NCBI RefSeq assembly: GCF_900240945.1
Contig: NZ_OESG01000013.1
Location: forward strand, 682,001-746,000
From: Mycobacterium sp. 3519A
GTDB taxonomy: Bacteria; Actinomycetota; Actinomycetes; Mycobacteriales; Mycobacteriaceae
Reading direction: 5' to 3'
Length of the DNA stretch: 64,000 nt
Made by a program: the position numbers and the translations under genes. Shown here in pieces: positions 10,625 through 21,873 of the stretch. Each line of letters begins with the position of its first letter. Within the stretch, counting starts at the first letter, position 1. The notes under the pieces were generated by a model, which worked only from the letters and a program-made list of their open reading frames with translations, was not told where the DNA came from and did no database searches.

Positions 10625-11473
10625 CTAGCGGGCCGGTGTCAGCCCGAGTGGTCCCGCCAGTTCGGTCAACGTTTCCAACAGCTTGTCCGGGCCGCCGAGC
10701 ACCTGGATCAACACCGAATCGGCGCCGGCGTCCAGATGCTGGTTCAGCCGCTTGGCGATGTCGGCGGCGCTGCCGTGCGCGACCACGGCATCGATCAGCT
10801 TGTCGCTACCCGGCTTTGCGATGTCCTCGTCGGTGAAGCCGAGCCGCTTCCAGTTGTTGAGGTAGTTGCTCAGACTCAGGTAGAAGTCCACGGTCTCGCG
10901 GCCAATCGCGCGGGCCTGCTCGGCATCGCTAGTCAGCACCACCTTGTGCTCGGGCGCCAAATACACTGTCGGCCCTATCCATTCGCGCGCCAGCGCGGTG
11001 TGCTCCGGCGTCGTCAGGTACGGATGCGCGCCCGCGCTGCGCTTCGCAGCCAACTCGTGCACCTTCTTGCCGAGCGCGGCGATCACCCGGCGGCTGGTCG
11101 GCACCTTGTTGGCGTCCAACACGTCGAGATACTCCACCAACGCGTCGTATGGCTTGCGGTACTCCTGGGTGTGTTCGGGGTGGCCGACCCCGACGCCCAG
11201 CAGGAAGCGACCAGGGAACGCCTTCTCGATGCGGTGATACGACTCGGCCACCTCGCCGGCGTCTGCCGTCCAGATGTTGACGATGCCGGTGGCCACCTGC
11301 AGCGTCTGCGTCTGCTCCAGGATCGGCTCGACGAACGCCAGATCCCCCTTGGGTGAACCGCCGACCCACAGTGCGCCGTAGCCGAGCTTTTCGATCTCGG
11401 CGGCCTGCTCCGGTCCCGGCGATCCGAAGGTCCACACCCCGTAGCGGCCGAGGTCCGGTTTGAGTTCGGTCAT
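10625..11473 (-). CDS. LLM-class F420-dependent oxidoreductase (paralogue A)
   Basis: The protein has 282 residues. It contains the luciferase-like elements GYGALWVGGSPKGDLAFVEPIL, VATGIVNIWTADAGEVAESYHRIEKAFPGRFLLGVGVGHPEHTQEYRKPYDAL, and the C-terminal DAVVAHGSAADIAKRLNQHLDAGADSVLIQVL. It is a clear tandem paralogue of the next gene, 12 nt away. The reaction is unknown; F420 use is inferred from the family. It is probably the last gene of the transcription unit that starts with the receiver-reductase gene. Confidence 0.88.
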   Translation of the reverse strand: MTELKPDLGRYGVWTFGSPGPEQAAEIEKLGYGALWVGGSPKGDLAFVEPILEQTQTLQVATGIVNIWTADAGEVAESYHRIEKAFPGRFLLGVGVGHPEHTQEYRKPYDALVEYLDVLDANKVPTSRRVIAALGKKVHELAAKRSAGAHPYLTTPEHTALAREWIGPTVYLAPEHKVVLTSDAEQARAIGRETVDFYLSLSNYLNNWKRLGFTDEDIAKPGSDKLIDAVVAHGSAADIAKRLNQHLDAGADSVLIQVLGGPDKLLETLTELAGPLGLTPAR

Positions 11474-11485
11474 GTCCAGTTCCCC

Positions 11486-12331
11486 TTACTTCAGTCCGAG
11501 CGGTCCGGCCAGTTCGGCAAGCGCAGGCACCAACTTGTCCGGCGAGGTCAACACCTGCACCGGCACATGGTCGGCGCCCGCGTCCACGTGCTCCTTGAGT
11601 CGCGCCGCGATCGCGTCGACCGTGCCGTAGGCGACGACCGCGTCCACCAGACGGTCACTACCCGGTTTTGCGACCTCTTCATCACTGAACCCGAGACGTT
11701 TCCAGCTGTTGAGGTAATTCGTCAGGTTGAGGTAAATCTCGAGCGCCTTGCGGCCGACGGCGCGCGCCTTTTCGGCGTCGGTGGTCAGCACGACCTTGTG
11801 CTCTGGCGCGATGAACGCGTCGGGGCCGAGGAGTTCGCGGGCCTGCGCAGTGTGCTCGGGCGTCGTCAGATAGGGGTGCGGGCCCGCGGCGCGGCGCGCG
11901 GACAGCTTGAGCACCCGGGGTCCCAACGCCGCGACGACCCGGCGGTCTTTTGGAACGCCGTGCTCGTCGAGCTTGTCCAGGTACTCCACCAGCGCGTCGT
12001 AGGGCTTGCGGTACTCGTGGCCCGCCTCGGGGTGGCCGACGCCGATACCCAACAGGAAGCGGCCCGGGTAGGCGGCGTCGATGCGGTGGTAGGACTCGGC
12101 GACCGGACCTGCGTCGGCCGTCCAGATGTTCACGATGCCCGTGGCGACCTGCAGCGTGGTGGTCGGTTCCAGAAGTGGCTCCACCCAGGCCAACTCGGCG
12201 GCGGGCGACCCGCCCGCCCAGATCGCGCCGTAGCCGAGCGCTTCGATGTCTTTGAGTTGCGTCGGACTGAGTTGTTGCCACAGCTGGTGGTGGCCGAATA
12301 CGCCGTAGGGACCGAGATTGGGCTTCGTCAT
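11486..12331 (-). CDS. LLM-class F420-dependent oxidoreductase (paralogue B)
   Basis: This 281-residue protein starts MTKPNLGPYGVFGHHQLWQQL and shares long blocks with paralogue A, for example VATGIVNIWTADAG and GVGHPE.GHEYRKPYDALVEYLD. From memory, M. tuberculosis has one such gene (Rv3463) between infA and rmlB, so this copy is the likely orthologue and A a duplicate. It begins 28 nt after the histidine-kinase gene ends, consistent with co-transcription. Confidence 0.88.
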   Translation of the reverse strand: MTKPNLGPYGVFGHHQLWQQLSPTQLKDIEALGYGAIWAGGSPAAELAWVEPLLEPTTTLQVATGIVNIWTADAGPVAESYHRIDAAYPGRFLLGIGVGHPEAGHEYRKPYDALVEYLDKLDEHGVPKDRRVVAALGPRVLKLSARRAAGPHPYLTTPEHTAQARELLGPDAFIAPEHKVVLTTDAEKARAVGRKALEIYLNLTNYLNSWKRLGFSDEEVAKPGSDRLVDAVVAYGTVDAIAARLKEHVDAGADHVPVQVLTSPDKLVPALAELAGPLGLK

Positions 12332-12359
12332 GGTCGGGTTAACTTCGACCGGGTCGCCG

Positions 12360-13853
12360 CTATTCCAGTCCGGCAGGAAGCTCCGTCGGTGTCGGAAGTT
12401 CGGGTGCGGGCGCCTGCAGTGGCAGCGTCACGATGAACTTGGTCTCGCCGGGCTTTGATTCCACGCGCAGATTGCCGTGATGCTTTTCCACCACGATGCG
12501 CCACGCCAGGTCGAGGCCGAGGCCGGTGCCTTCGCCGAACGGCTTGGTGGTGAAGAACGGAGTGAAGATGCGGTCGATGATGTCCTCGGGGATGCCGGGG
12601 CCGTCGTCGCCGATCTCGACGCGGATCATGTCGTCGCCCTCGCGCGCGGTTCGCAGCGTCAGCGTGCCGTGGCCATCCATCGCCTGAATCGCGTTGTCGA
12701 TGATGTTCGTCCAGACCTGGTTGAGATCGCCTGGGTAGCAGAGCAATTCGGGCAGCGACCTGTCGAGGTCCTTGACGCATTTGATCGGGCCCTCTTTGTT
12801 GTTGATCTTCTCGCCGAACATCATCAGCGTGCTCTTCAACAGATCGTGGATGTCGGCCGACTGATACGGCGCCCTGTCCATCTGCGAGTACTGCTTGGTG
12901 CCCGCCAGCAGCGCCGAGATCCGCTTGCTCGCCTCGGCGATCCGATTCACCGAGAGTTCGGTGTCGATGGTGTATTTCAGCCAGCCGATCGCGCTTTGCA
13001 GCGTGGCTGAGCAGTCGACATCGTCAATCGACGCCTCGACGCGTTCCAGCCAGTCGATGTCCAGGCCGGCCTCGACGAACGTCGGCGCATAATCCCACCC
13101 GCTGGCGATGCCGTGGTCCTCCAGCCAGTCGCCGATCTCGTCCTCGCGGTCGGAGGTCTCCAGCGGACTGAGTTCGTGCGTCTTGGCCTTGGCCACCTGC
13201 TCGGCCACCTCGTCCTGGATGGACACCAGCACCCGCAGCGCCTCGGGGGTGAACTTGCCGTCGGCGAGCATCGACAGCTTGTGACGCATCTTGCCGACGT
13301 TCTCGCGCAGGTCGGATACGTCGCGGGAGATGGCGGCGGCCGGATTGTTGAGCTGGTGGGTGAGGCCCGCGGTGATGGTGCCCAACGCGAGCAGCTTCTC
13401 CCGCTGTCCGATGATCTGGCGCTGGCGCAGGCCGCCGACCATGTGCCCCTCGAGCAGATGCACCGCCATCGGGAACTGGCTGCGCATGAAGGTGGCGAAC
13501 GCTTCGGCGTCGAGCACGAAGAACCGCGACGGCTTGGTCACCCGCACCGAGGCCTCGTAGAGGTGTTCCTCGGCGGGCACATACGCCGACCACGCACCGC
13601 AGTAGACGCCGCGCTGCGACGTCCGGCCCGTCACGATGTCCATACCTGCGGACCGCTTGGACATGATCAGCTCGCCGTCGAGCAGAACGTAGAAGCAGGT
13701 GGCCGGTTCGCCTTCGACGACGATCGGGCCGGGCTCGAAAGACTCGATATGGCCGTTTTCGCACAGCATCTGCAGCTGGTCGTCGGTCAAAGCCTCGAAC
13801 AGGAACAGCGTCCGCAGCTCGTCAGGCAGGCATTTGCTTCCGGTCTCGCCCAT
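12360..13853 (-). CDS. Sensor histidine kinase with N-terminal cyclic-nucleotide-binding domain
   Basis: The protein has 497 residues. Residues about 10-140 look like a cNMP-binding/CRP-type beta-roll (LFLFEALTDDQLQMLCENG, then PGPIVVEGEPATCFYVLLDGEL). The phosphoacceptor box is LGTITAGLTHQLNNPAAAI with His166. The ATPase part has the N-box NQVWTNIIDNAIQAM, DDGPGIP and GEGTGLGLDLAWRIV. No transmembrane segment is seen, so it is a soluble sensor. It follows the receiver-reductase gene by 12 nt and is its probable partner. Whether the sensory domain binds cAMP or another ligand cannot be read from the sequence. Confidence 0.88.
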   Translation of the reverse strand: MGETGSKCLPDELRTLFLFEALTDDQLQMLCENGHIESFEPGPIVVEGEPATCFYVLLDGELIMSKRSAGMDIVTGRTSQRGVYCGAWSAYVPAEEHLYEASVRVTKPSRFFVLDAEAFATFMRSQFPMAVHLLEGHMVGGLRQRQIIGQREKLLALGTITAGLTHQLNNPAAAISRDVSDLRENVGKMRHKLSMLADGKFTPEALRVLVSIQDEVAEQVAKAKTHELSPLETSDREDEIGDWLEDHGIASGWDYAPTFVEAGLDIDWLERVEASIDDVDCSATLQSAIGWLKYTIDTELSVNRIAEASKRISALLAGTKQYSQMDRAPYQSADIHDLLKSTLMMFGEKINNKEGPIKCVKDLDRSLPELLCYPGDLNQVWTNIIDNAIQAMDGHGTLTLRTAREGDDMIRVEIGDDGPGIPEDIIDRIFTPFFTTKPFGEGTGLGLDLAWRIVVEKHHGNLRVESKPGETKFIVTLPLQAPAPELPTPTELPAGLE

Positions 13854-13865
13854 GTCGACTTCTTC

Positions 13866-15566
13866 CTAAGTTTCCGCTAGGTAGCGGTGCACCAACATCA
13901 CCGCCATCGACCCTTCGCCGACGGCTGCTGCCACCCGCTTGGCGGATTCGGCTCGCACATCACCTGCAACAAACACACCCGGCACACTTGTTTCCAAATG
14001 GTGCGGCGGGCGATCCAGCGTCCACCCGGAGACGTCCTTGAGGTCCGGACCGGACAGGATGAAACCGTGGTCGTCCTTGGCCACCACGTCGAGCCAGTCG
14101 GTGCGCGGCTCGGCGCCGATGAAGCAGCACAGCCGGTCGGCGTTGACTGTTTCCTTCTCGCCGCTCTGCTTGTTGTGCAACACCAGGCCGGTCAGGTGGT
14201 CGTCCTCACCGATGGTGTCGACGACCTCGGTGCATACCCGGACCGAGATCTTGTCATTCCTCTCGATCTGCTGGATGAGGTAGTAGGACATCGACGCCTC
14301 CAGCGACGGGCCACGCACCAGCATCGTCACGTGTTTCGCGGTCTTCGACATGAACATCGCCGCCTGGCCCGCCGAGTTGGCGCCGCCGACGATGTAGACG
14401 TCCTCGCCCTCGCACTCGCTGGAATCGGACACCGATGCGCCGTAGAACACCCCGCGGCCGATGTAGTTGCAGGCGCCGTCGTCCGGGTCGTCCCAACAAC
14501 CTCGGACGCCCTGCAGCTGGCGGTAGGAGACGCCGGTGGCCAGGATGACGGCCTGCGCGGCGATGGTGCTGCCGTCGGCGAACTCGATGGTGCGCGCAGT
14601 GCCGCTGTCGCCGGCGTGCAGCGCGACGGCTTTGCGGGTGGTGATGACCTCGGCGCCGAAGCGCTCGGCCTGCCTGCGCGCCGACGTCGTCAACTCCGCA
14701 CCCGAGATGCCCATCTCGAAACCGAGGTAGTTCTCGATCCTGGAGCTGCGGCCGGCCTGCCCGCCGGTGGTGGTCTCCTCGATGAGCACGGTCTTCAGGC
14801 CTTCCGAGGCGCCGTACACCGCGGCCGCCAAACCTGCGGGGCCGCCGCCGATGACCGCGAGTTCGTACATCTCCAGCGACGGGGTGGTGGACAGGCCGAG
14901 CATGCCCGCGAGTTCGGCGTCGGTCGGTTCGACGAGTGTCTCGCCCTGCTCGGTGATCACGACGGGAAGCTGGAAGCCGTCCAGGCCCGCCGCGTCCAGC
15001 AGCTGTTTGCCTTTGGGTTCGTCGGCGTTGAACGAGCGGAACGAGTGCTGGTTACGGGCCAGGAACTGGCGCACCTCCCAGGACCGCTCGTTCCAGCGGT
15101 GGCCGATCACCTTGGTGTGCGGGATCGCGCGGTCGCCGGTGGCGTGCCAGGCCTCGAGCAGGCCGTCGATCACCGGGTACAGCTTCTCTTCCGGCGGATC
15201 CCACGGCTTGAGCAGGTAGTGGTCCAGGTCGACGACGTTGATCGCGTCGATGGCGGCGTGGGTGTCGGCGTACGCGGTCAGCAGCACGCGGCGGGCGAGT
15301 GGGTAAATATCCATCGCCTCTTCGAGGAACTCGATGCCGCTCATCTGCGGCATCCGGTAGTCGGCGACGAACACGGCGACGGTGTCGCCGCGCAGCTTGA
15401 GCTCGTTGAGGGTTTCCAGGGCGTCCAGGCCCGTTTCGGCGCGCACGATCCGGTAACGATCGCCGTAGTGGCGGCGCAGGTCGCGCGCGACGGCACGCGA
15501 TACAGCGGGGTCGTCGTCGACTGTCAGCAAGACGGGTTTACGGGGCGTAGAGACCGGTGCAGTCAT
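13866..15566 (-). CDS. Response-regulator receiver fused to thioredoxin-reductase-like flavoprotein
   Basis: The protein has 566 residues. Residues 10-135 form a receiver domain with acidic cluster D17-D19, phosphoacceptor D69 (VADYRMP), T97 and K120. Residues about 150-225 resemble a thioredoxin/glutaredoxin-like linker without CxxC. Residues 233-566 are a two-dinucleotide-binding flavoprotein: GGGPAG at 240-245, GGANSAGQA at 394-402, and GVFVAGDVRAESAKRVAAAVGEG at the FAD-closing end. Where thioredoxin reductases carry CxxC, this one reads YGASVSDSSECEG (375-387), so disulfide chemistry of the normal kind is not possible. It probably starts an operon with the kinase and two LLM oxidoreductases. 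Confidence 0.88.
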   Translation of the reverse strand: MTAPVSTPRKPVLLTVDDDPAVSRAVARDLRRHYGDRYRIVRAETGLDALETLNELKLRGDTVAVFVADYRMPQMSGIEFLEEAMDIYPLARRVLLTAYADTHAAIDAINVVDLDHYLLKPWDPPEEKLYPVIDGLLEAWHATGDRAIPHTKVIGHRWNERSWEVRQFLARNQHSFRSFNADEPKGKQLLDAAGLDGFQLPVVITEQGETLVEPTDAELAGMLGLSTTPSLEMYELAVIGGGPAGLAAAVYGASEGLKTVLIEETTTGGQAGRSSRIENYLGFEMGISGAELTTSARRQAERFGAEVITTRKAVALHAGDSGTARTIEFADGSTIAAQAVILATGVSYRQLQGVRGCWDDPDDGACNYIGRGVFYGASVSDSSECEGEDVYIVGGANSAGQAAMFMSKTAKHVTMLVRGPSLEASMSYYLIQQIERNDKISVRVCTEVVDTIGEDDHLTGLVLHNKQSGEKETVNADRLCCFIGAEPRTDWLDVVAKDDHGFILSGPDLKDVSGWTLDRPPHHLETSVPGVFVAGDVRAESAKRVAAAVGEGSMAVMLVHRYLAET

Positions 15567-15604
15567 CGGTTATCAGTATGCTCCCGTCGTCCAGCGGTTA
15601 TCAG
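15567..15604 (-). promoter_or_regulatory. Direct repeat and possible leaderless promoter of the receiver-reductase gene
   Basis: The 10-mer CTGATAACCG (minus strand) occurs twice, at 15595-15604 and 15567-15576; the second copy abuts the ATG at 15566. A -10-like CATACT (minus strand, 15580-15575) ends 8 nt before the ATG and no ribosome-binding sequence is seen. This suggests a leaderless transcript with a regulator binding the repeats. Both points are inferred. Confidence 0.45.
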
Positions 15605-15640
15605 CCTAGGATGGCCCCGCTGGCCTGGGCCTTCAGCGAT

Positions 15641-15669
15641 TTTGGGGCACGCCGCCGAACGGGTATCAT
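15641..15669 (+). promoter_or_regulatory. Candidate promoter of the infA-rpoA operon
   Basis: TATCAT at 15664-15669 is the best -10-like element in the 259-nt gap upstream of infA, with a weak TTTGGG 17 nt upstream. This would give a leader of roughly 150 nt. The call is weak because only the -10 resembles a consensus. Confidence 0.3.
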
Positions 15670-15825
15670 AGATCGACGGTGCGGTTTCCGCGCCGGCTCC
15701 TGCGTGCTCTCTGTCCTCGACAAGCTGGAATTTCTGGCTACAGGCCCACGTTTTGTAGTCGGACGAAAGCTGCGCCGACGCCGGCGCCAACGATCTACAG
15801 GGACACGGAGGATCTCCGAAACATA

Positions 15826-16047
15826 ATGGCCAAGAAAGACGGTGCCATCGAGGTCGAGGGCCGCGTGGTCGAACCTCTGCCCAATGCGATGTTCCGCATT
15901 GAGCTGGAGAACGGTCACAAGGTGCTCGCCCACATCAGCGGCAAGATGCGGCAGCACTACATCCGCATCCTGCCCGAGGATCGCGTCGTGGTGGAGTTGT
16001 CTCCCTACGACCTGTCCCGGGGCCGCATTGTTTACCGGTACAAGTAA
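15826..16047 (+). CDS. infA: Translation initiation factor IF-1
   Basis: This 73-residue S1/OB-fold protein ([20 protein letters not shown], then [33 protein letters not shown]) is full length and near-identical to the family pattern. It binds the 30S A-site during initiation. It is the first gene of a ribosomal operon. The ribosome-binding GGAGG lies 14 nt before the ATG, inside a small hairpin (CGGAG 15806-15810, CTCCG 15814-15818) that could modulate access. Confidence 0.97.
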
Positions 16048-16078
16048 GACGACAGAACGAGAAGGATCGACGACAGCC

Positions 16079-16192
16079 GTGAAGGTGAACCCGAGCGTCA
16101 AGCCCATATGCGACAAGTGCAGGGTGATCCGTCGGCATGGGCGGGTCATGGTGATCTGCTCAGATCCGCGCCACAAGCAGCGCCAAGGCTGA
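16079..16192 (+). CDS. rpmJ: 50S ribosomal protein L36
   Basis: This 37-residue protein starts at GTG 16079 and reads [27 protein letters not shown], then [10 protein letters not shown]. It keeps the zinc-ribbon ligands Cys11, Cys14, Cys27 and His32, so it is the zinc-binding form. It lies 31 nt after infA. The 177 nt between rpmJ and rpsM hold no gene I can recognise; this stretch could carry a secondary promoter or leader. Confidence 0.96.
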
Positions 16193-16369
16193 TCAGCGCA
16201 AGCTGCCGACAACTGAATGATGAAACCCCAGTACCACTGAGTTGCCCGGCGCGTCAGCGCCAAAAAGACGAATCAGCGCCGCTCAATCACGTCCGGCACG
16301 GAGGCCGGACCCCACTACGAGGGAACGGACTGGGACCAGACCTCCGCATAGAAGAAGGAACACCGCCTG

Positions 16370-16744
16370 ATGGCACGTCTCGTGGGCGTCGATCTTCCGC
16401 GCGATAAGCGCATGGAGATCGCGCTGACCTACATCTACGGCATCGGCCGTACCCGCTCCCAGGAGATCCTGGAAGCCACCGGCATTGACCGGAACCTGCG
16501 CACCAAGGACCTGACCGACGATCAGGTCACCCAGTTGCGCGACTACATCGAAGCCAACCTCAAGGTCGAGGGCGATCTGCGCCGCGAGGTGCAGGCCGAC
16601 ATTCGCCGCAAGATCGAGATCGGCTGCTACCAGGGCCTGCGGCACCGCCGTGGCCTGCCGGTGCGCGGCCAGCGGACCAAGACCAATGCGCGCACCCGCA
16701 AGGGCCCGAAGCGCACCATCGCCGGCAAGAAGAAGGCCAGGTAA
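16370..16744 (+). CDS. rpsM: 30S ribosomal protein S13
   Basis: The 124-residue protein has the standard S13 blocks [58 protein letters not shown] and a basic tail. It is located in the 30S head and contacts the P-site tRNA. It is followed after 4 nt by rpsK. Confidence 0.97.
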   Translation: MARLVGVDLPRDKRMEIALTYIYGIGRTRSQEILEATGIDRNLRTKDLTDDQVTQLRDYIEANLKVEGDLRREVQADIRRKIEIGCYQGLRHRRGLPVRGQRTKTNARTRKGPKRTIAGKKKAR

Positions 16745-16748
16745 GCAA

Positions 16749-17162
16749 ATGCCACCAGCAAAAAAGGGTGCCGCGGCGAAGAAGGGGCAGAAGACCCGCC
16801 GCAGGGAAAAGAAGAACGTCCCGCACGGCGCCGCGCACATCAAGAGCACGTTCAACAACACGATCGTGTCGATCACCGATCCGCAGGGCAACGTCATCGC
16901 CTGGGCGTCGTCGGGTCACGTCGGCTTCAAGGGTTCGCGTAAGTCGACCCCGTTCGCCGCACAGTTGGCCGCCGAGAACGCTGCGCGCAAGGCGCAGGAG
17001 CACGGCGTGAAGAAGGTCGACGTGTTCGTGAAGGGCCCGGGTTCGGGCCGCGAGACCGCCATCCGGTCACTGCAGGCCGCCGGCCTCGAGGTCGGCGCCA
17101 TTTCCGACGTCACGCCGCAGCCGCACAACGGTTGCCGTCCGCCGAAGCGGCGCAGGGTCTAG
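16749..17162 (+). CDS. rpsK: 30S ribosomal protein S11
   Basis: The 137-residue protein has a lysine-rich start [20 protein letters not shown] and the S11 core [42 protein letters not shown] and [15 protein letters not shown]. The ATG at 16749 is 4 nt after the rpsM stop. It is part of the 30S platform. Confidence 0.97.
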   Translation: MPPAKKGAAAKKGQKTRRREKKNVPHGAAHIKSTFNNTIVSITDPQGNVIAWASSGHVGFKGSRKSTPFAAQLAAENAARKAQEHGVKKVDVFVKGPGSGRETAIRSLQAAGLEVGAISDVTPQPHNGCRPPKRRRV

Positions 17163-17176
17163 GAGGAATCTGACTT

Positions 17177-18911
<1,735 letters not shown>

Positions 18912-18987
18912 GAAGTAATCCGTCCCGGCCCTACCTGATACGGGGGTCGGCCCCACATAGGAGAAGTCGCAATGCCTGAGGTTCAAA

Positions 18988-19569
18988 ATGCCTAAGCCCA
19001 CCAAGGGCCCTCGCCTCGGCGGGTCGTCCTCGCACCAGAAGGCGATTCTGGCCAACCTGGCCACGTCGCTGTTCGAGCACGGCCGGATCAAGACGACCGA
19101 GCCCAAGGCTCGGGCCTTGCGGCCCTATGCGGAGAAGCTGATCACCCACGCCAAGAAGGGTGCGCTGCACAACCGGCGTGAGGTGATGAAGAAGATCCGC
19201 GACAAGGACGTGGTGCACGCCCTGTTCGCCGAAATCGGGCCGTTCTACGCCGACCGTAACGGCGGCTACACCCGCATCATCAAGGTCGAGAACCGCAAGG
19301 GCGACAACGCCCCGATGGCGGTCATCGAACTGGTGCGGGAGAAGACGGTGACCGACGAGGCCAACAGGGCGCGTCGCGCCGCCGCCTCGAAGAAGGCCGC
19401 GCCTGCCAAGGCCGAGCCTGTTGCCGAGGACGCTGCTGCCGAGGACGCTGTGGTGGAGGACGCTCCGGCCGAGGTTGCGGAGTCGGTCGAGGAGGTCAAA
19501 GCGGAAGACGCGGCCATCGAGGACGCTCAGACCGCGGAGGCCGAAGCTGAGGCCGACGACGCCAAGTAG
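18988..19569 (+). CDS. rplQ: 50S ribosomal protein L17
   Basis: The 193-residue protein has a core of about 120 residues ([20 protein letters not shown], then [25 protein letters not shown]) that is canonical. It is followed by a roughly 70-residue Ala/Glu-rich tail ([20 protein letters not shown] repeats) absent from E. coli L17. Similar acidic extensions occur in other mycobacteria. Confidence 0.97.
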   Translation: MPKPTKGPRLGGSSSHQKAILANLATSLFEHGRIKTTEPKARALRPYAEKLITHAKKGALHNRREVMKKIRDKDVVHALFAEIGPFYADRNGGYTRIIKVENRKGDNAPMAVIELVREKTVTDEANRARRAAASKKAAPAKAEPVAEDAAAEDAVVEDAPAEVAESVEEVKAEDAAIEDAQTAEAEAEADDAK

Positions 19570-19576
19570 CGAAGCC

Positions 19577-20446
19577 ATGAACGGGCCCGCCATCGATTCC
19601 GGTGGCGGGTTTGTTCGTCTTCGGCTCGATATCGCTTACGACGGAACCGAATTCGCCGGGTGGGCACTACAGGCCGGGCAGCGGACCGTCGCGGGCATTC
19701 TCGACGACGCACTGTCGACGGTGTTTCGCGTGCCTGTTCAATTGCGGGCGGCCGGACGCACCGACGCGGGCGTGCATGCGACGGCTCAGGTGGCGCACGT
19801 CGACGTTCCTTCCGACGCCCTGCCGAATGCGTCCCCGCGTACGACGCGCGAGGGGGACAGCGAGTTCCTGCCGCTGGTGCGTCGCCTTGCCCGGTTCCTG
19901 CCCGCCGATGTCCGGGTCCTCGGCATCAGCCGTGCGGCACCGGGTTTCGACGCCCGATTCTCGGCGCTGCGCAGGCACTACGTCTACCGGTTGTCGACCG
20001 CCCCGTACGGTGTCGAGCCTCAGGAGGCGCGGTTCGTGACGGCATGGCCCCGACCGCTGGACGTCGACGCGATGTCCGCGGCGTCACGACATCTCGTGGG
20101 ACTGCACGACTTCGCCGCCTTCTGCCGACAGCGGGAGGGCGCCACCACGATTCGCGACCTGCAGCGGCTGGACTGGAAAAGGGACGGTGACCGGGTCACC
20201 GCCTACGTCAGCGCCGACGCGTTCTGCTGGTCGATGGTGAGGTCACTGGTCGGCGCGCTGCTGGCGGTCGGCGAGCATCGACGCGAACCAGACTGGTGCG
20301 CAGGGCTGTTGACCGTCACTCAGCGGTCCAGTGATTTCGCGGCGGCGCCGGCGCACGGCCTGACGTTGGTCGGGGTGGATTATCCGCCCGACGATCAACT
20401 GGAGGCGCGCACCACTGTCACACGAGACCTGCGCGTCATCGACTAG
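19577..20446 (+). CDS. truA: tRNA pseudouridine(38-40) synthase
   Basis: This 289-residue protein starts at ATG 19577, 7 nt after rplQ, so it closes the ribosomal operon. The catalytic aspartate is D63 in [20 protein letters not shown]. Other TruA signatures are [32 protein letters not shown] and [21 protein letters not shown]. It modifies uridines in tRNA anticodon stems. The end overlaps the convergent cutinase gene by 4 bp. Confidence 0.95.
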   Translation: MNGPAIDSGGGFVRLRLDIAYDGTEFAGWALQAGQRTVAGILDDALSTVFRVPVQLRAAGRTDAGVHATAQVAHVDVPSDALPNASPRTTREGDSEFLPLVRRLARFLPADVRVLGISRAAPGFDARFSALRRHYVYRLSTAPYGVEPQEARFVTAWPRPLDVDAMSAASRHLVGLHDFAAFCRQREGATTIRDLQRLDWKRDGDRVTAYVSADAFCWSMVRSLVGALLAVGEHRREPDWCAGLLTVTQRSSDFAAAPAHGLTLVGVDYPPDDQLEARTTVTRDLRVID

Positions 20447-21138
20447 ATGCGGCCAGCGACGAAATCCGCGGCCTGATTCGCCATGCCGGCACCGATGTAC
20501 GCGTTGGCGAGGTGGGCGGGCCAGTTCGCTTCCCACGTATCGGGATCGGCCGGATTGCAGATCGGATCGGCACCGTGACACAACTCGATGGTCCTGTCGC
20601 GGTAGATCGGGTTGAAGTTGGTGATCGGGCCGACCCAGGCGACACCGTTACCGAACAGCGCGACGGCGGCGATGTGCTGATCCGCGCCGGGTGGCAGCGG
20701 GTTGTCGAACCCGAAGAACTCGAACGGCACCGCCAGCACGACATCGGTGACCGCCGCGCCCAGCGAGTACCCGCCCAGCACCAGTCGCGTATCGGGACAA
20801 CTGTTGATCATCGATTGGATGTGGGCGCTCATGTCGTTGGCCCCGACATCGACCTGATTGTCGGCGGGATAACGGACCGCATAAACCGCGATGTTCTTGT
20901 TGGTCTTCGACCGCAGCGCGTTGACGAACGCGTTGCCCAGGACACCGACGCCCGGCGACTCCAGTCGGCCGCGGGCGAAGATCACCTCCACCGCTGGGCA
21001 GGCCGCAGCTGCCGACGGGATGGCGCCGCGGGTCGGTGCCAAGGCCGGCGCCATCAGACCGGTAGCAGCGAGAATCGCTGCACAAGCGACTATTAGACCT
21101 CGTCGGACCCGTCGGCGAGGGTCAAGATCAATCCCCAC
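20443..21138 (-). CDS. Cutinase-family esterase 1 (exported)
   Basis: The protein has 231 residues. It has a Sec-type signal ([21 protein letters not shown]), then the cutinase core [29 protein letters not shown] and nucleophile segment [16 protein letters not shown]. The usual GYSQG pentapeptide reads GYSLG here. The region [14 protein letters not shown] supplies the Asp-containing disulfide loop. It is one of three tandem minus-strand cutinases, likely cell-wall or secreted lipases/esterases like the mycobacterial CULP proteins. Confidence 0.88.
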   Translation of the reverse strand: MGIDLDPRRRVRRGLIVACAAILAATGLMAPALAPTRGAIPSAAAACPAVEVIFARGRLESPGVGVLGNAFVNALRSKTNKNIAVYAVRYPADNQVDVGANDMSAHIQSMINSCPDTRLVLGGYSLGAAVTDVVLAVPFEFFGFDNPLPPGADQHIAAVALFGNGVAWVGPITNFNPIYRDRTIELCHGADPICNPADPDTWEANWPAHLANAYIGAGMANQAADFVAGRI

Positions 21139-21192
21139 TTAGCCGATCCTAAATGACAGTGCGGACCTTCGCGTCAATATGAGGCCGGCTAC

Positions 21193-21849
21193 TCACAGCA
21201 GACCTGCGACGAAGTTCGCCGCCTGATTGGTCGGCCCGCCCGGATAGGCCCGGTGCGCCGCGACGCTTTCCCCGTCGGTCTGGCAGATCGGGTCATTGGC
21301 ATTGCACAGGTCGATGGCCCTGCCGCCGTAGACCGGGCTGACGGTCAGCGGGAGCCCCAGTTTCGCGGACGGGTTGCCGAACGCGGCGATGGCTGCGACG
21401 TGGTCGGGCACGTTCGCCGGCAGCGGGTTGTTGAAACCCAGCACCGGCATCGGCACCGCGCTGATGACGTCGATCACGGCTGCGCCCTGCGAATAGCCGC
21501 CGAGCACCAACCGGGTGTTGGGGCAGTTGTTGATCATGTACTGGATGTGCGCGCTGGCGTCGTTGGCGCCGTCGGCTGCCGCGAGGAAGTCGAAATTGGC
21601 GGGGTAGTTCACGGCATACGCGCCCACCGACCGGCCGCCGACCTTGTCGCGCAATGCGGAGACGAACGCGTCACCGACGTTGCCCAGGCCCGGTGCGTCG
21701 TTGGTGCCACGGGCGAACACCACTTCGATGTCAGGGCAGTCGTCGGCCGAAGCGACCCCAATTGGCATGGGCGACACCGTTGTTGCGAGGACACCGGCGC
21801 AGGCCGCGGCAGCGGCGACGGCGAGGCGGCGAATTCGATTCACAGGCAC
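21193..21849 (-). CDS. Cutinase-family esterase 2 (exported)
   Basis: The 218-residue protein has an Ala-rich signal peptide (RLAVAAAAACAGVLATTV), the core CPDIEVVFARGTNDAPGLGNVG, nucleophile motif LVLGGYSQGAAVIDV and DLCNANDPICQTDGESVAAHRAYP, with the terminal His region. All catalytic elements of the family appear present. GTG start. It lies 54 nt upstream of cutinase 1. Confidence 0.9.
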   Translation of the reverse strand: MPVNRIRRLAVAAAAACAGVLATTVSPMPIGVASADDCPDIEVVFARGTNDAPGLGNVGDAFVSALRDKVGGRSVGAYAVNYPANFDFLAAADGANDASAHIQYMINNCPNTRLVLGGYSQGAAVIDVISAVPMPVLGFNNPLPANVPDHVAAIAAFGNPSAKLGLPLTVSPVYGGRAIDLCNANDPICQTDGESVAAHRAYPGGPTNQAANFVAGLL

Positions 21850-21873
21850 GACAAATGATAGCCGATAGCTGGG

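Noticed and set aside
13887..15671. 594-codon plus-strand open frame
   Set aside because: Antisense shadow of the receiver-reductase fusion gene, which has clear motifs.
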